This document shows positions 24,904-34,436 of a DNA stretch of 48,391 nucleotides, one piece after another; position 1 is the stretch's first letter; the number at the start of each line of letters is the position of its first letter. The notes beneath the pieces are model-generated. The model was not told where the DNA came from and ran no database searches. It saw only the letters and a program-made list of their open reading frames with translations. The DNA is taken from assembly GCF_021191635.1 (NCBI RefSeq), contig NZ_JAIWPR010000051.1, positions 1 to 48,391 on the forward strand, read 5' to 3'. The DNA is from Alterluteimonas quercicellularis. Lineage in GTDB: Bacteria; Pseudomonadota; Gammaproteobacteria; Xanthomonadales; Xanthomonadaceae. Position numbers and translations under genes: made by a program.

Positions 24904-27603
24904 ATGACGCAGGCACGGGTTCGCAGCACGGTATTGCACAGGGGGATCGTCGGGACGCTGTACGCGGGCGTCATCGCCGCCGGGCTCTGCGCGCCGCTCT
25001 CCGCGGCCGCCCAGGCGCCCTCGGCGGCGACGGAGTTCGACATCCCGCCGCAACCGTTGCCGGCCGCGCTGAAGGCCTTCGCCGAGCAGGCCGGCATGCA
25101 GCTGCTGTATCGCGCCGAGACCGTCGGCGGCATCGCCGCGCCGCCGCTGCGCGGCCGCCTGGACCGGCGCGAAGCCCTGCAGCGGCTGCTTCAGGGCACC
25201 GAGCTGGAGGTGGTGTACAGCGGCGACGACGCGGCGACGATCCGCCCGAGGGCGCCGGCGACCCCGGCCGGCGAAGGCGAAGGAGACGCAGGTCGGGCGC
25301 AGCCCGCAGGCGCCGGCGAGACGACGGCCGTTGTCGGCACCGCCGCGCCGGCGGGCGATCGGAACGCGCCCGCGACCTCCATGGACACGGTCACGGTGAC
25401 CGGCACCCGCATCCGCGGCGGCAGCACGCCGTCGCCGGTGATCGCGATCAGCAGCGAGCGCATCCGCGAGGAAGGTTTCGCCGACCTGGGCGAGGTGATC
25501 CGCAGCCTCCCGCAGAACTTCTCGGGCGGGCAGAACCCGGGGGTTTCGAGCAGCGGCAGCATCGCCAACCAGAACCTCACCGGAGGTTCCGGACTGAATC
25601 TCCGCGGCTTGGGGCCGGATGCCACGTTGACATTGCTCAATGGGCGGCGCATGGCGTATGGCGGTCCCTTCCAGTCGGTCGACATCAGCGCGATCCCGGT
25701 GGAGGCGGTGGAGCGCATCGAGATCGTGGCCGACGGCGCGTCGGCCATCTACGGCTCCGATGCGGTGGGCGGCGTGGGCAACGTCATCCTCAAGCGCGAT
25801 TTCGACGGGTTGGCGATCGGCTCGCGATACGGCAGGGCCACGGATGGCGGTCTGTCCAGCCGCGAGTACACGGTGACCGCAGGCACTGCATGGTCGACAG
25901 GCGGCTTCATCGCGACCTGGAAGGACGCTTCTGCCGATCCGATTCGCGCCTACCAGCGCGACTATACCGGGCACATGATCGAGCCGAAGACGATCTACTC
26001 CGGAAGCGAGCTGCAGAGCGGCTTGCTGAGCGCTCACCAGTTGCTGGGCGACAACGTCGAATTGCGCCTGGACGCGCTCAGAACCGAGCGCGATCTCGAA
26101 TCGTCTACCGCCAACCTGCTCGCGTACACGCGGCTCCCGTACAGGACTACGACCACGCTGGTGTCTCCCGGCGCGGACTGGATGCTGCTCGGCGATTGGA
26201 CCCTTTCGGTTGGGGCCGCCTTCGGGAAAGACGAGAACAACATCAGGTACGAGAGAACGGAACGATCGACAGGTATCTCTGCGGTCACCGTCGACAACTG
26301 CTTCTGCAACGAGAGCTGGACATACGAAATCGGGGCGGAAGGTCCATTGTTTCCGCTGCCCGGCGGCGATGCGCGTCTGGCGGTCGGCGCCGGCTATCGG
26401 AAGAACAGCTTTCAGGATCGGAATTACATGGTCGGCCCCTCTGCAGTCCTGAGCGGCGTGGAAGGGGACGAAAGGAGCCGTTTCGCCTACGCCGAGATCA
26501 ACATGCCGCTCGTCGGCCCGGAATCCGGCGTAGCAGGCGTGCAGCGGCTGACGCTGACCGCCGCTGTCCGCGGTGAAGACTATGATGGCTTCGGCGGGGT
26601 CGCCACGCCGAAACTCGGCCTGATCTATAGCCCCGACCCCGACTTCACCTTGAAGGCATCCTGGGGGCGATCCTTCAAGTCGCCGACACTGGTGCAACGC
26701 TATCAGCCCGCGACCGCCAACATCAATCCGATCGCCTGGTACAACGGAACCGGCTACCCGGCCGATGCGACGATCATGCTGCTATGGGGCGGAGACACCG
26801 ATCTCGAGCCGGAGCGCGCCCGTACCTGGACCGCTTCGCTGGCGTTCCATCCGGAGGCGCTCCCCGGACTCGAGGCGGAGCTGACCTGGTTCGATGTCGA
26901 TTACACCGACCGGGTCGTGCAGCCGCTCGGAAGTTACTGGCTGGTGCTGCACGATCCGGCCTACACCGAATTCATCGTGTACTCGCCGAGCGCCGAACAA
27001 CTGGCCGAGATCACCACCGCCCTGCCGATCGTCGACGGGTCGGGAATCGGCTACGACCCGGACGATGTGTATGCGGTCCTTGATCACCGATACACCAATG
27101 CGATGCGGCAACGGGTCAGAGGCCTGGACCTGTCGGGGTCCTATCGGCTGGACCTGGCCGGTGGGCGACTGACCATTCGAGGGTCGGGCAGCTGGCTGGA
27201 CATGTCGCAGCAGACCACTGCGGGACAAGGCGCCGTCGATCTGTCCGGCACGCTGTTCAATCCGGCCGAAGTCAATGGCCGTCTAGGCGTGGTCTGGGAG
27301 CGCGGAGGGTTGAGCGCATCGGTGTTCTCGAACTACACCGGCGGTGTGACCGTGAGCAGCTCCGTGTCGGCCGTCGAGCACGAAACGGCCTCTTTCACCA
27401 CCTTCGACGCCAACCTTCGCTATGCCATCGGGGAGCACGCTGGCGCGTGGTCCGGGTTGGAGTTCGGACTATCCGTGCAGAACGCCTTCGATCGGGCGCC
27501 GCCCCTGTATGCGCCGATCTCGACGACGGTCGAGCCCTACGACTCGCTCAACTACTCGGCGATCGGGCGCTTCGTGTCGGTGTCGATCGTCAAGCGCTGG
27601 TGA
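24904..27603 (+). CDS. TonB-dependent transducer with STN domain (cassette 1)
   Basis: An 899 aa outer-membrane receptor. It has a signal peptide (about residues 1-37, ending SAAAQ), an STN signalling domain (about 45-115: FDIPPQPLPAALKAFAEQAG), a linker rich in Ala/Gly/Glu, a plug beginning TVTVTGTRIRGGSTPSPVIAI, and a C-terminal 22-strand barrel ending FVSVSIVKRW. The barrel carries a CFC motif (Cys466, Cys468) shared with its two paralogs. ATG 24904 was chosen because it precedes the signal peptide; an in-frame 65-codon extension is not credible. The STN domain implies that ligand binding induces the cassette through FecR/FecI. From about 25,560 on, codons are less GC-rich than in the plug region. 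Confidence 0.92.
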   Translation: MTQARVRSTVLHRGIVGTLYAGVIAAGLCAPLSAAAQAPSAATEFDIPPQPLPAALKAFAEQAGMQLLYRAETVGGIAAPPLRGRLDRREALQRLLQGTELEVVYSGDDAATIRPRAPATPAGEGEGDAGRAQPAGAGETTAVVGTAAPAGDRNAPATSMDTVTVTGTRIRGGSTPSPVIAISSERIREEGFADLGEVIRSLPQNFSGGQNPGVSSSGSIANQNLTGGSGLNLRGLGPDATLTLLNGRRMAYGGPFQSVDISAIPVEAVERIEIVADGASAIYGSDAVGGVGNVILKRDFDGLAIGSRYGRATDGGLSSREYTVTAGTAWSTGGFIATWKDASADPIRAYQRDYTGHMIEPKTIYSGSELQSGLLSAHQLLGDNVELRLDALRTERDLESSTANLLAYTRLPYRTTTTLVSPGADWMLLGDWTLSVGAAFGKDENNIRYERTERSTGISAVTVDNCFCNESWTYEIGAEGPLFPLPGGDARLAVGAGYRKNSFQDRNYMVGPSAVLSGVEGDERSRFAYAEINMPLVGPESGVAGVQRLTLTAAVRGEDYDGFGGVATPKLGLIYSPDPDFTLKASWGRSFKSPTLVQRYQPATANINPIAWYNGTGYPADATIMLLWGGDTDLEPERARTWTASLAFHPEALPGLEAELTWFDVDYTDRVVQPLGSYWLVLHDPAYTEFIVYSPSAEQLAEITTALPIVDGSGIGYDPDDVYAVLDHRYTNAMRQRVRGLDLSGSYRLDLAGGRLTIRGSGSWLDMSQQTTAGQGAVDLSGTLFNPAEVNGRLGVVWERGGLSASVFSNYTGGVTVSSSVSAVEHETASFTTFDANLRYAIGEHAGAWSGLEFGLSVQNAFDRAPPLYAPISTTVEPYDSLNYSAIGRFVSVSIVKRW

Positions 27604-27630
27604 TGCCGCCCCCGCCAGCCGCAAGACCGC

Positions 27631-27641
27631 ATTTTCCGGCG
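27631..27641 (+). promoter_or_regulatory. ATTTTCCGGCG motif upstream of S9 peptidase
   Basis: The 11-base string is identical to 22363-22373 upstream of the cassette-1 sigma gene. It lies in the 117-base gap between receptor and peptidase, 80 bases before the peptidase start. It could be a second site for the same regulator. Confidence 0.35.
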
Positions 27642-27720
27642 CATCCTGCTGCGTGCGCCGATCCCTGAGTCCATCGAGGATGCCGCCGCCGGCGGCACGC
27701 CCACGCATCCGGAGACGCCC

Positions 27721-29817
27721 ATGCCGTCGCTCGGCCGAGTCCTGTGCACGCTTGTACTGCTCGTGGTCTGCGCTGCAGCGCAGGCGGGGCGCCCGGTCGC
27801 CTTCGACGATCTCGACGGGGTCGGGGACAATGGCGATACCGCCTTCGTCACCCTGGACCTCACGGCCGACGGCAGATACCTGGCCTTGGGGCGCGGGCGC
27901 GAACTGCAGGTGCGGGACACGGGCACCGGGCGGGTGTCACACGCGTTGGGAGAGGGGCAGTTGCCGCGCTGGTCTCCATCCGGGGATCGCCTCGCATTCT
28001 ATTCCGTCCGTTCCGGCGCCATGCAGCTGTGGATCTGGAACGCGAGCGATGGCGTCCTCCAGCAACTGACGGATTTCGAGGCTGGCGTGGACCCGGACCC
28101 CACGACGCGTGTGGTCGGATTCGCCATCGAATCCTTCCACTACGATTGGTCCCCGGACGGTACCCGCGTGGTCTTCGCTTCGCGCGTGGCGTTTCCCATT
28201 CCCGAGCAGGCGAGCGGCGCGCCGCTGGTGCTCGATGCGCATACGTCGCCGGAACTCACCCTTTCCGGCGTGTTCAGCCATCCGAGCAGCGCGACCGGGG
28301 GAATCGCCGAGTCGCCCGATGGGAGGGTCTGGCGATACCGGTCGCCGAAGTCAGGCGAAATGCTGCGCAGCCGCCTGTTCGTGGCGGATATCGAAGCGCG
28401 CACGGTCGCCATGCTCGACGCGCGATCCGGGAACGTGTTCCATCCACAGTGGTCGCCGGACGGCCGGTCGATCGCGTTCGCAGCCATCGACGAAGCCGCA
28501 GCCGACATCTTCTCGGCCTCGTCCGGGGAGATTCGGGTCATGGATGTCATGGCCGGCACCGAGAACGTCGTGGCCGCTGGCGACGGTATCCACCACCGAC
28601 CGCGCTGGTCCCCTGACGGCAGCGCGCTCGCCTATCTGGTGGGTAGAGCGAAGCCCGATATCGGGATGGTCACGATCGACGGGGAACGCCACGAGAGAAG
28701 TGCGCTCGGTCGGGACGTGCTGCGGTACGAATGGGCAAGCGACGGTGACGGCCTGCTGTTGTCCTATCCCGAAGGCGCGGAAGGACGCCTGGAACGGCTC
28801 CGATTCGGAGCGCCGGCACTCCAGCCGCTGGCGAGCGGCATGGAAAGGCACTGGGCGCAGGCGCAGGACGGGACCCTGGTATGGCTGCGGGGCCTGAGGG
28901 GAACCGATGTCTGGATGAAGCGCCCAGCCGCAGAGGCCGCGGTCAGGCTGTTCAGTTCGACCCCGAGCGGAGACCGTGGCGACTTTCGCCTGGGCCGGCT
29001 GGAAACCATCCGCTATCGGACGGCCCGCGGATTCGACCTGGAGGGCGTATTGCTGTACCCGCCGGACCATCGACCGGGCACGCGCTATCCGCTCATCGTC
29101 GATGCCTACCCGAACAGCCATGGCAGTTACTGGATGCATCCGATGTCGGGCAACCAGGCCTGGGCCGCTGCCGGCTATCTGGTGTTCAAGCCCTATGCTC
29201 GCAGTCCGCATACCTGGTCGAACTGCAACGACGAGGATCCCGGGTTCTGTGCGTCCGGCCGGGGGGCGCAGGGGTGGGACGTCACCGTGGACGACGTCAT
29301 GACCGGGGTCGATGCGCTGATCGAGCGTGGACTCGCGGATCCGGCACGGATGTGCGTGTACGGGCACAGCAATGGCGGCGGGCTGGTCTCGTACCTGATC
29401 ACGCGAACCGACCGCTTTCGATGCGCTGTCATTGTCGCGCCGGTCTGGCCGAACTGGGTCGGGGCGCCGCTCCTGTCCACGCAGATCTGGCCGTTGATGG
29501 CGGATTGGGCGGGCGTGGATGTGCTGGCCGATCCGGATAGCTATGTGAAGCTTTCCGCCGTGTTTCGCGCAAGGGAAGTCCGTACTCCGGTCCTGCTCGC
29601 CGCCGGGGACGAGGATGGCATGTTCCTGCTGGGCGCAATCGAGATGTACAACGCGCTCCGCTTCGCTGGCAAGGAGGTCACCCTGCTGCGCTATCCCGAC
29701 CAGGCACACCTGTTCGAGGGCGACGGCCTTCACGATCTCTGGCGCAAGGAAATGGCGTTCTTCGGCGAGCACCTCAACCCCGGCCAGACCGGCGATGGGT
29801 CCGGTTCGGATAGGTAA
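27721..29817 (+). CDS. Secreted S9-family serine peptidase (cassette 1)
   Basis: A 698 aa protein with signal peptide (about 1-22), an N-terminal beta-propeller containing TolB/PD40-like WSPDG repeats (WSPSGDRLAF, WSPDGTRVVF, WSPDGRSIAF, WSPDGSALAY), and a C-terminal alpha/beta-hydrolase domain from about residue 430. The nucleophile is Ser550 in YGHSNGGG, the acid Asp630 or Asp632 in AAGDEDGMF, and the base His663 in DQAHLFEG. This is the prolyl-oligopeptidase/DPP architecture. Unlike the peptidases of cassettes 2 and 3 it lacks the EQASxERN signature and has Asp, not Glu, as the acid, so it probably has a different substrate class. It also has a Cys pair in NCNDEDPGFC. Confidence 0.88.
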   Translation: MPSLGRVLCTLVLLVVCAAAQAGRPVAFDDLDGVGDNGDTAFVTLDLTADGRYLALGRGRELQVRDTGTGRVSHALGEGQLPRWSPSGDRLAFYSVRSGAMQLWIWNASDGVLQQLTDFEAGVDPDPTTRVVGFAIESFHYDWSPDGTRVVFASRVAFPIPEQASGAPLVLDAHTSPELTLSGVFSHPSSATGGIAESPDGRVWRYRSPKSGEMLRSRLFVADIEARTVAMLDARSGNVFHPQWSPDGRSIAFAAIDEAAADIFSASSGEIRVMDVMAGTENVVAAGDGIHHRPRWSPDGSALAYLVGRAKPDIGMVTIDGERHERSALGRDVLRYEWASDGDGLLLSYPEGAEGRLERLRFGAPALQPLASGMERHWAQAQDGTLVWLRGLRGTDVWMKRPAAEAAVRLFSSTPSGDRGDFRLGRLETIRYRTARGFDLEGVLLYPPDHRPGTRYPLIVDAYPNSHGSYWMHPMSGNQAWAAAGYLVFKPYARSPHTWSNCNDEDPGFCASGRGAQGWDVTVDDVMTGVDALIERGLADPARMCVYGHSNGGGLVSYLITRTDRFRCAVIVAPVWPNWVGAPLLSTQIWPLMADWAGVDVLADPDSYVKLSAVFRAREVRTPVLLAAGDEDGMFLLGAIEMYNALRFAGKEVTLLRYPDQAHLFEGDGLHDLWRKEMAFFGEHLNPGQTGDGSGSDR

Positions 29818-30092
29818 CGGAGGTTTGTCGACAGAACGGATGGACCCTTCTTCGGAACATCGGGCGGCTCGGAGCATGTGCACCGCGGCCGATCTGGTGC
29901 AGTCCCCAGTCTCGACACGAATGGGTCGCCGCTCGACGACCGCTCGCCACTTCACCACGTGGGCCCGAAGAATCGACGTGACGATCAGGGTAGATGCGCG
30001 GAGGCGCCGCAACCTCACCCCTGTTTTTCGTCTGCGCAGGACTGGCGTTTTCCGCGTTGCGCAGCGACGGGTGGCCGTGCTAATTCAGGGCG
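29818..30092 (+). promoter_or_regulatory. Intergenic region upstream of cassette 2
   Basis: 275 bases without a credible gene. It contains CCTGTTTTTCGTCTGCGCAGG at 30020-30040 (CCTG/CAGG ends, possible operator) and TTTTCCGCGTTGCGCAGCG at 30048-30066, similar to the element before the cassette-1 sigma gene and placed 45 bases before the sigma ATG. Confidence 0.45.
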
Positions 30093-30578
30093 ATGGACGG
30101 CCTTCGCCCACTGCTTTCCAAGCTCCGCCGCGTGCTGGCCAGCCGCGGCCGCTCGGCCGACGACATCGACGACCTGATGCAGGAAGCGTTCCTGCGCCTG
30201 CAGGTCTACTGCCGCGAGCGCAGCGTGCAGAACGCCGAGGCCTTCCTGGTCAGGACAGCGATCAACCTGACGGCCGAGCAGCACCGCAAGGCGCGCAGCG
30301 GGCGGGCGGTAGCTGGCGACGCGGTCCTGGAGGCGCTGGTCGATCCGGCGCCGCCGCCGGACGAGCTGTACATGCGCAACGCGCGCACCGAGCGCATGAA
30401 GGCGGGCCTGGCGCGCCTCAACCCGCGCCCGCGCGAGGTGCTGCTGCTGCACCGGCTCGACGGCCTGAGCCATGCGCAGATCGCCGAGCGGCTGGGGATC
30501 AGCGTCAGCATGGTGGAGAAGCACATCGCCCGCGCGTCGTTCTTCCTGCGCGACTGGATGGCGAGGAGTCCGGAATGA
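30093..30578 (+). CDS. FecI-type ECF sigma factor (cassette 2)
   Basis: A 161 aa ECF sigma factor. Region 2 spans about residues 15-65 (DDIDDLMQEAFLRLQVYC, AEAFLVRTAINL) and region 4 about 105-155 (LNPRPREVLLLHRLDGLSHAQIAERLGISVSMVEKHIARA). The stop overlaps the FecR gene by 4 bases. It is clearly diverged from the cassette-1 and cassette-3 factors, so the three probably recognise distinct or partly overlapping promoters. Confidence 0.9.
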   Translation: MDGLRPLLSKLRRVLASRGRSADDIDDLMQEAFLRLQVYCRERSVQNAEAFLVRTAINLTAEQHRKARSGRAVAGDAVLEALVDPAPPPDELYMRNARTERMKAGLARLNPRPREVLLLHRLDGLSHAQIAERLGISVSMVEKHIARASFFLRDWMARSPE

Positions 30579-31612
30579 CGACGCCGGGACGTGACGACCG
30601 CGCCAGTGCCGTGCTCGCCGCGCGCGCCGAGGCCTCGGTGTGGATCGCGCGCCTGCACGGGCCGGACCGGAGCCCGGACATGGAAGCCGGCTTCCGCCGC
30701 TGGCTGGCGGAGCGGCCGGAGAACGCGCAGGAGTTCGAGGGCCTGACCGAGGTCTGGGACCTGTTGCCGGCCAGCGTGCCGTCGCGTGCGGCGACGCGCC
30801 TGGAGCGCTGGGAGCGCAGCGAGGAAGCGCGGGAACTGCAGGCGATGCGGGAGCGGCGACCCGCCCGGGCCAGGCCGCGGGCGGCGTTCGCGCTGGCCGC
30901 GTGCGCCGCGCTGGCGCTGGCCGCGTTCGGCGCGCTGCGCTTCTGGCCGGACCCGGCCTACGCCACCGCCGTCGGCGAGCAGCGCATCGTGCGCCTGGAC
31001 GACGGCACGCGCATCTCGCTGAATTCCGATTCGCGCGTCAGCGTCGCCTATGGCGATGACGAGCGCCGCGTGCGCCTGGCGCGCGGCGAGGCGCTGTTCG
31101 ACGTGGCCCGCGACCCCGGTCGACCGTTCGTGGTCGCCGTCGAGGGCCACCGGGTCACGGCGCTGGGCACGTCCTTCGTCGTGCGTCGCGACGAAGGACG
31201 GGTCGCGGTCACCCTGATCGAGGGCCGGGTCGCCGTCGAGTCCGCATCCACGCCGGCGGGGCGCGGCGCGACCGGGGGCTCCGGTGCGCCGCCGCCTGCC
31301 GAGGTGCTCGCGCCCGGCCAGCGCATCACCCTGGCAGCGAGCGCGCCGCCCCGGATCGACGCGCCGCAGCTGGAGACGGTCACCGCCTGGCGGCGCGGGG
31401 AAGTGATCCTGGACGACACCCCGCTGGCCGAGGCGGTCGCCGAGATGAACCGCTACGACCGGACCGCCATCGTCATCGACCGCCCGGAGGCGCGGGCGCT
31501 GACCGTCAGCGGGCTCTACCACACCGGCGACAGCGCGGGCTTCGCCGAGTCCGTCGCGCAGATGTACGGCCTGCAGGTCGTGGAGCGCGACGGGAGGATC
31601 CACCTGCAGTAG
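30575..31612 (+). CDS. FecR-type anti-sigma / sigma regulator (cassette 2)
   Basis: A 345 aa protein. The N-terminal cytoplasmic domain (EASVWIARLHGPDRSPDMEAGFRRWL, residues 19-44) is followed by a membrane helix at about 104-122, the FecR core (VRLDDGTRISLNSDSRVSVAYGDDERRVRLARGEALFDVARD) and a C-terminal STN-like domain (TPLAEAVAEMNRYDRTAI to the end). It relays receptor status to the overlapping sigma factor. The receptor gene follows after 133 bases. Confidence 0.92.
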   Translation: MTTPGRDDRASAVLAARAEASVWIARLHGPDRSPDMEAGFRRWLAERPENAQEFEGLTEVWDLLPASVPSRAATRLERWERSEEARELQAMRERRPARARPRAAFALAACAALALAAFGALRFWPDPAYATAVGEQRIVRLDDGTRISLNSDSRVSVAYGDDERRVRLARGEALFDVARDPGRPFVVAVEGHRVTALGTSFVVRRDEGRVAVTLIEGRVAVESASTPAGRGATGGSGAPPPAEVLAPGQRITLAASAPPRIDAPQLETVTAWRRGEVILDDTPLAEAVAEMNRYDRTAIVIDRPEARALTVSGLYHTGDSAGFAESVAQMYGLQVVERDGRIHLQ

Positions 31613-31745
31613 CGTCCTCCGCCGCGGCTCCTTGGCGTCGGCGAAAACGACGGTGAGGTTTCCGGGCGCGCGTGCATCTACCCCGTGGAGCCGCACGCCG
31701 AGCGCGTGACGGCACGATGCCAACGACCACGGGGACCCCGACGCC

Positions 31746-34427
31746 ATGCACGACCGATTCCGCGGCATCCTCGCCGCCAGCGCCCTCAGCCTCGGCATCG
31801 CGACGGCGCTGGGGGCCGCCCCGGCCCACGCGCAAGCCGAGCAGGCCCGCGCCACCTACGGCTTCGACCTGCCCGCGCAGCCGCTGGCCGACAGCCTGCG
31901 CGCCATCGCCCGCCAGACCGGCGCCAACGTGCTGTTCGAATCGAAGGACGTCGAGGGCGTCGCCGCGCCCGCGCTGCGCACGACGGCGACCGCGAGCGAG
32001 GCCATCGAGCGCGTGCTGGCGGGCACCGGGCTGTCGGCCCGGCGCACGGCGCCGGGGACGGTGGTGATCCGGCGCAGCGCGCCGTCGCGGGCGGAGAACG
32101 TGCATTCGTCGGCGCCGGCCGGAGGCGACGCGCAGGATGAGCGGATGGCGGAGCCAGAGCCGCTCCCCGACGGCACATCACCGGGCGGGCTTTCGCAGGC
32201 GAGCCCGGGCGCGACGACGATGGACGCGATGGTGGTCACCGGCACCCGCATCCGCGGCGGCAGCACGCCGTCGCCGGTGATCGCGATCGGCGCCGAGCGG
32301 ATCCAGGAGGAAGGCTTCACCGACCTGGGAGAGGTCATCCGCAGCATCCCGCAGAACTTTTCCGGCGGGCAGAACCCGGGCGTGGTCACCGCGACGGGCT
32401 CGGGCAATAACTACAATCAAAACGCCACCGGCGGGGCGGGGCTCAACCTGCGTGGTCTGGGTGCGGATGCAACCTTGACGCTGCTGAACGGCCGGCGCTT
32501 GCCCAACACCGGGTTTGGGCAGGCGGTGGACATCAGTGCGATCCCGATCGATGCGGTGGAGCGCATCGACATCGTGATGGATGGGGCCTCGGCCATCTAT
32601 GGCTCCGATGCGGTGGCCGGCGTGGGCAATGTGGTGCTCAAGCGGGAGTTCGACGGGGTCACGCTGGGTGCCCGGTATGGCGGCGCGACGGACGGAGGCC
32701 TGGACAGCCGCGAGTACACCGTGGTGGCGGGCACCACCTGGGCCAGTGGTGGCCTGCTGGCGACCTACAAGGACGCCGCGACGGATCCCATCTTTGCGCG
32801 CCAGCGCCACTACAGCCGCTACATGGACGATCCCTTTGCGCTGTATCCGCAGGGCGATGTGCGCAGCGGGCTGATCAGCGCGCACCAGGCGCTGGGGGAG
32901 CGGGTGGAGCTGCAGCTCGATGCCTTCCGCACCGAGCGTGGGCAGACCTGGTATCAGAACTTTGGCGCTGCCCAGTACATCAACGAGAACGACACGACCA
33001 CCAGTTCGGTGGCGCCCGGCGTGGAGGTGGCCTTGAACGGCGGGTGGACGCTGACGGCCGGGGCGGCCTGGGGCAGGGACCGCAGCGTCGCCAGGACTTA
33101 TCGGGTTGATTGGGGCAGTGGCAGCAGGCTGCTGGGCGTGCACGGCTGCTTCTGCAACGACAGCGAGTCGTTTGACCTGGGCATGGAGGGGCCGCTGTTC
33201 CTGCTGCCAGGCGGTGAGGCACGGCTGGCGGTCGGGGCCGGACGCCGCAAAAGCGACTACACCAACATGTCCTACTTGAGGGATTCGAGAGAGGAGGGGA
33301 GTCAGGCCAGCCGCCATGCCTATGCCGAGTTGAACCTGCCATTGGTCGCGCCTGAGATGGGCGTTGCGGGCGTGGAGCGCCTGTCGGTGTCGGCCGCGGT
33401 GCGCGGGGAGGACTACGACAGCTTTGGCGGTGTCACCACACCCAAGCTTGGCTTGATCTACAGCCCCAGCGCGGATTTCAGCTTCAAGGCATCCTGGGGC
33501 AAGTCCTTCAAGGCGCCGATGCTGAGCCAGCTCTATGCCGAGCGGGTCACTGCGCTGTGGATGGCCAGTGACATCGGCGCAAGCGGCTATCCGGCAGATG
33601 CCACGGTGTTGATGGCCTTCGGTGGCAACCCGGATCTGCAGCCGGAGCGCGCACGGACGCTGAGTACCTCGCTGGCGTTCCACCCGACAGCCCTGCCGGG
33701 GCTGGAAGCCGAGCTCACCTGGTTCCGTATCGATTACGACCAGCGCGTGGTGCAACCGCTGGCGCTGTACAACCAGGCCCTGAGCAACCCGGCACTTGCC
33801 GACTTCATCCACTATGCGCCCGATGCCACGGCCCTGCAGTCGTTGCTGTCCACCTATGGCGATGCGTTCTATGACTACGCAGGCGTTGCCTACGATCCTG
33901 ACAAGGTAGTGGCCATTGCCTATGCGCAGTACGCCAATGCCACCGAGCAGCGGATCAAGGGCGTTGATCTGAGTGGGTCATACCGGCTCGATGCGGGTCA
34001 GGGCAGTGTGACGCTGCGTGGTTCGGCCAGCTGGCTGGAGAGCGAGCAGCGCAGCACGGCCAATCAGGCGCCGTTCGATCTTGCCGGGATGATCTTCTAC
34101 CCGGCCAAGCTCAACGCGCGTGCCGGCGCAGTCTGGAGCACCGGCGGCCTGACCACCTCGGTCTTTGCCAACTACGTGGCCGGGGTGACGGACACAACCA
34201 CGGGTGACAAGACCGCCTCGTTCACCACGTTCGATGCAACGGCGCGCTATGTGATCGATGCACAGGGGCCGTGGTCCGGGCTGGAGGTCTCGATCAGTGG
34301 GCAGAACCTGTTCAACCGGGCTCCGCCGCTGTATGCCTATGGCGCGCTGACCAATGCCCCCTACGACTCGACGAACTACTCGGCCATTGGACGGTTCGTC
34401 AGCGTCGCTGTGGCAAAGCACTGGTAA
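31746..34427 (+). CDS. TonB-dependent transducer with STN domain (cassette 2)
   Basis: An 893 aa receptor with a signal peptide (1-29, ending AHAQ), an STN domain (about 38-103: YGFDLPAQPLADSLRAIARQTG), a plug beginning VVTGTRIRGGSTPSPVIAI and a barrel ending FVSVAVAKHW. The barrel has the shared CFC motif (Cys468, Cys470). The plug segment at 32236-32390 is almost identical in DNA to cassette 3, whereas from about 32,400 the codons are visibly less GC-rich (more TTT, TAT, GAT, AGG). This suggests a mosaic gene. The isopeptidase starts 9 bases after the stop, so they are co-translated. The likely ligand is a lasso-type peptide, judged from the partner enzyme. Confidence 0.92.
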   Translation: MHDRFRGILAASALSLGIATALGAAPAHAQAEQARATYGFDLPAQPLADSLRAIARQTGANVLFESKDVEGVAAPALRTTATASEAIERVLAGTGLSARRTAPGTVVIRRSAPSRAENVHSSAPAGGDAQDERMAEPEPLPDGTSPGGLSQASPGATTMDAMVVTGTRIRGGSTPSPVIAIGAERIQEEGFTDLGEVIRSIPQNFSGGQNPGVVTATGSGNNYNQNATGGAGLNLRGLGADATLTLLNGRRLPNTGFGQAVDISAIPIDAVERIDIVMDGASAIYGSDAVAGVGNVVLKREFDGVTLGARYGGATDGGLDSREYTVVAGTTWASGGLLATYKDAATDPIFARQRHYSRYMDDPFALYPQGDVRSGLISAHQALGERVELQLDAFRTERGQTWYQNFGAAQYINENDTTTSSVAPGVEVALNGGWTLTAGAAWGRDRSVARTYRVDWGSGSRLLGVHGCFCNDSESFDLGMEGPLFLLPGGEARLAVGAGRRKSDYTNMSYLRDSREEGSQASRHAYAELNLPLVAPEMGVAGVERLSVSAAVRGEDYDSFGGVTTPKLGLIYSPSADFSFKASWGKSFKAPMLSQLYAERVTALWMASDIGASGYPADATVLMAFGGNPDLQPERARTLSTSLAFHPTALPGLEAELTWFRIDYDQRVVQPLALYNQALSNPALADFIHYAPDATALQSLLSTYGDAFYDYAGVAYDPDKVVAIAYAQYANATEQRIKGVDLSGSYRLDAGQGSVTLRGSASWLESEQRSTANQAPFDLAGMIFYPAKLNARAGAVWSTGGLTTSVFANYVAGVTDTTTGDKTASFTTFDATARYVIDAQGPWSGLEVSISGQNLFNRAPPLYAYGALTNAPYDSTNYSAIGRFVSVAVAKHW

Positions 34428-34436
34428 AGGGCCGGC

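Noticed and set aside
29838..30092. Frame opening at ATG 29838 after the S9 peptidase
   Set aside because: It has a GGAGG at 29819 but 14-base spacing, an Arg-rich shadow-like product, and it runs through the cassette-2 promoter element into the sigma gene in another frame.
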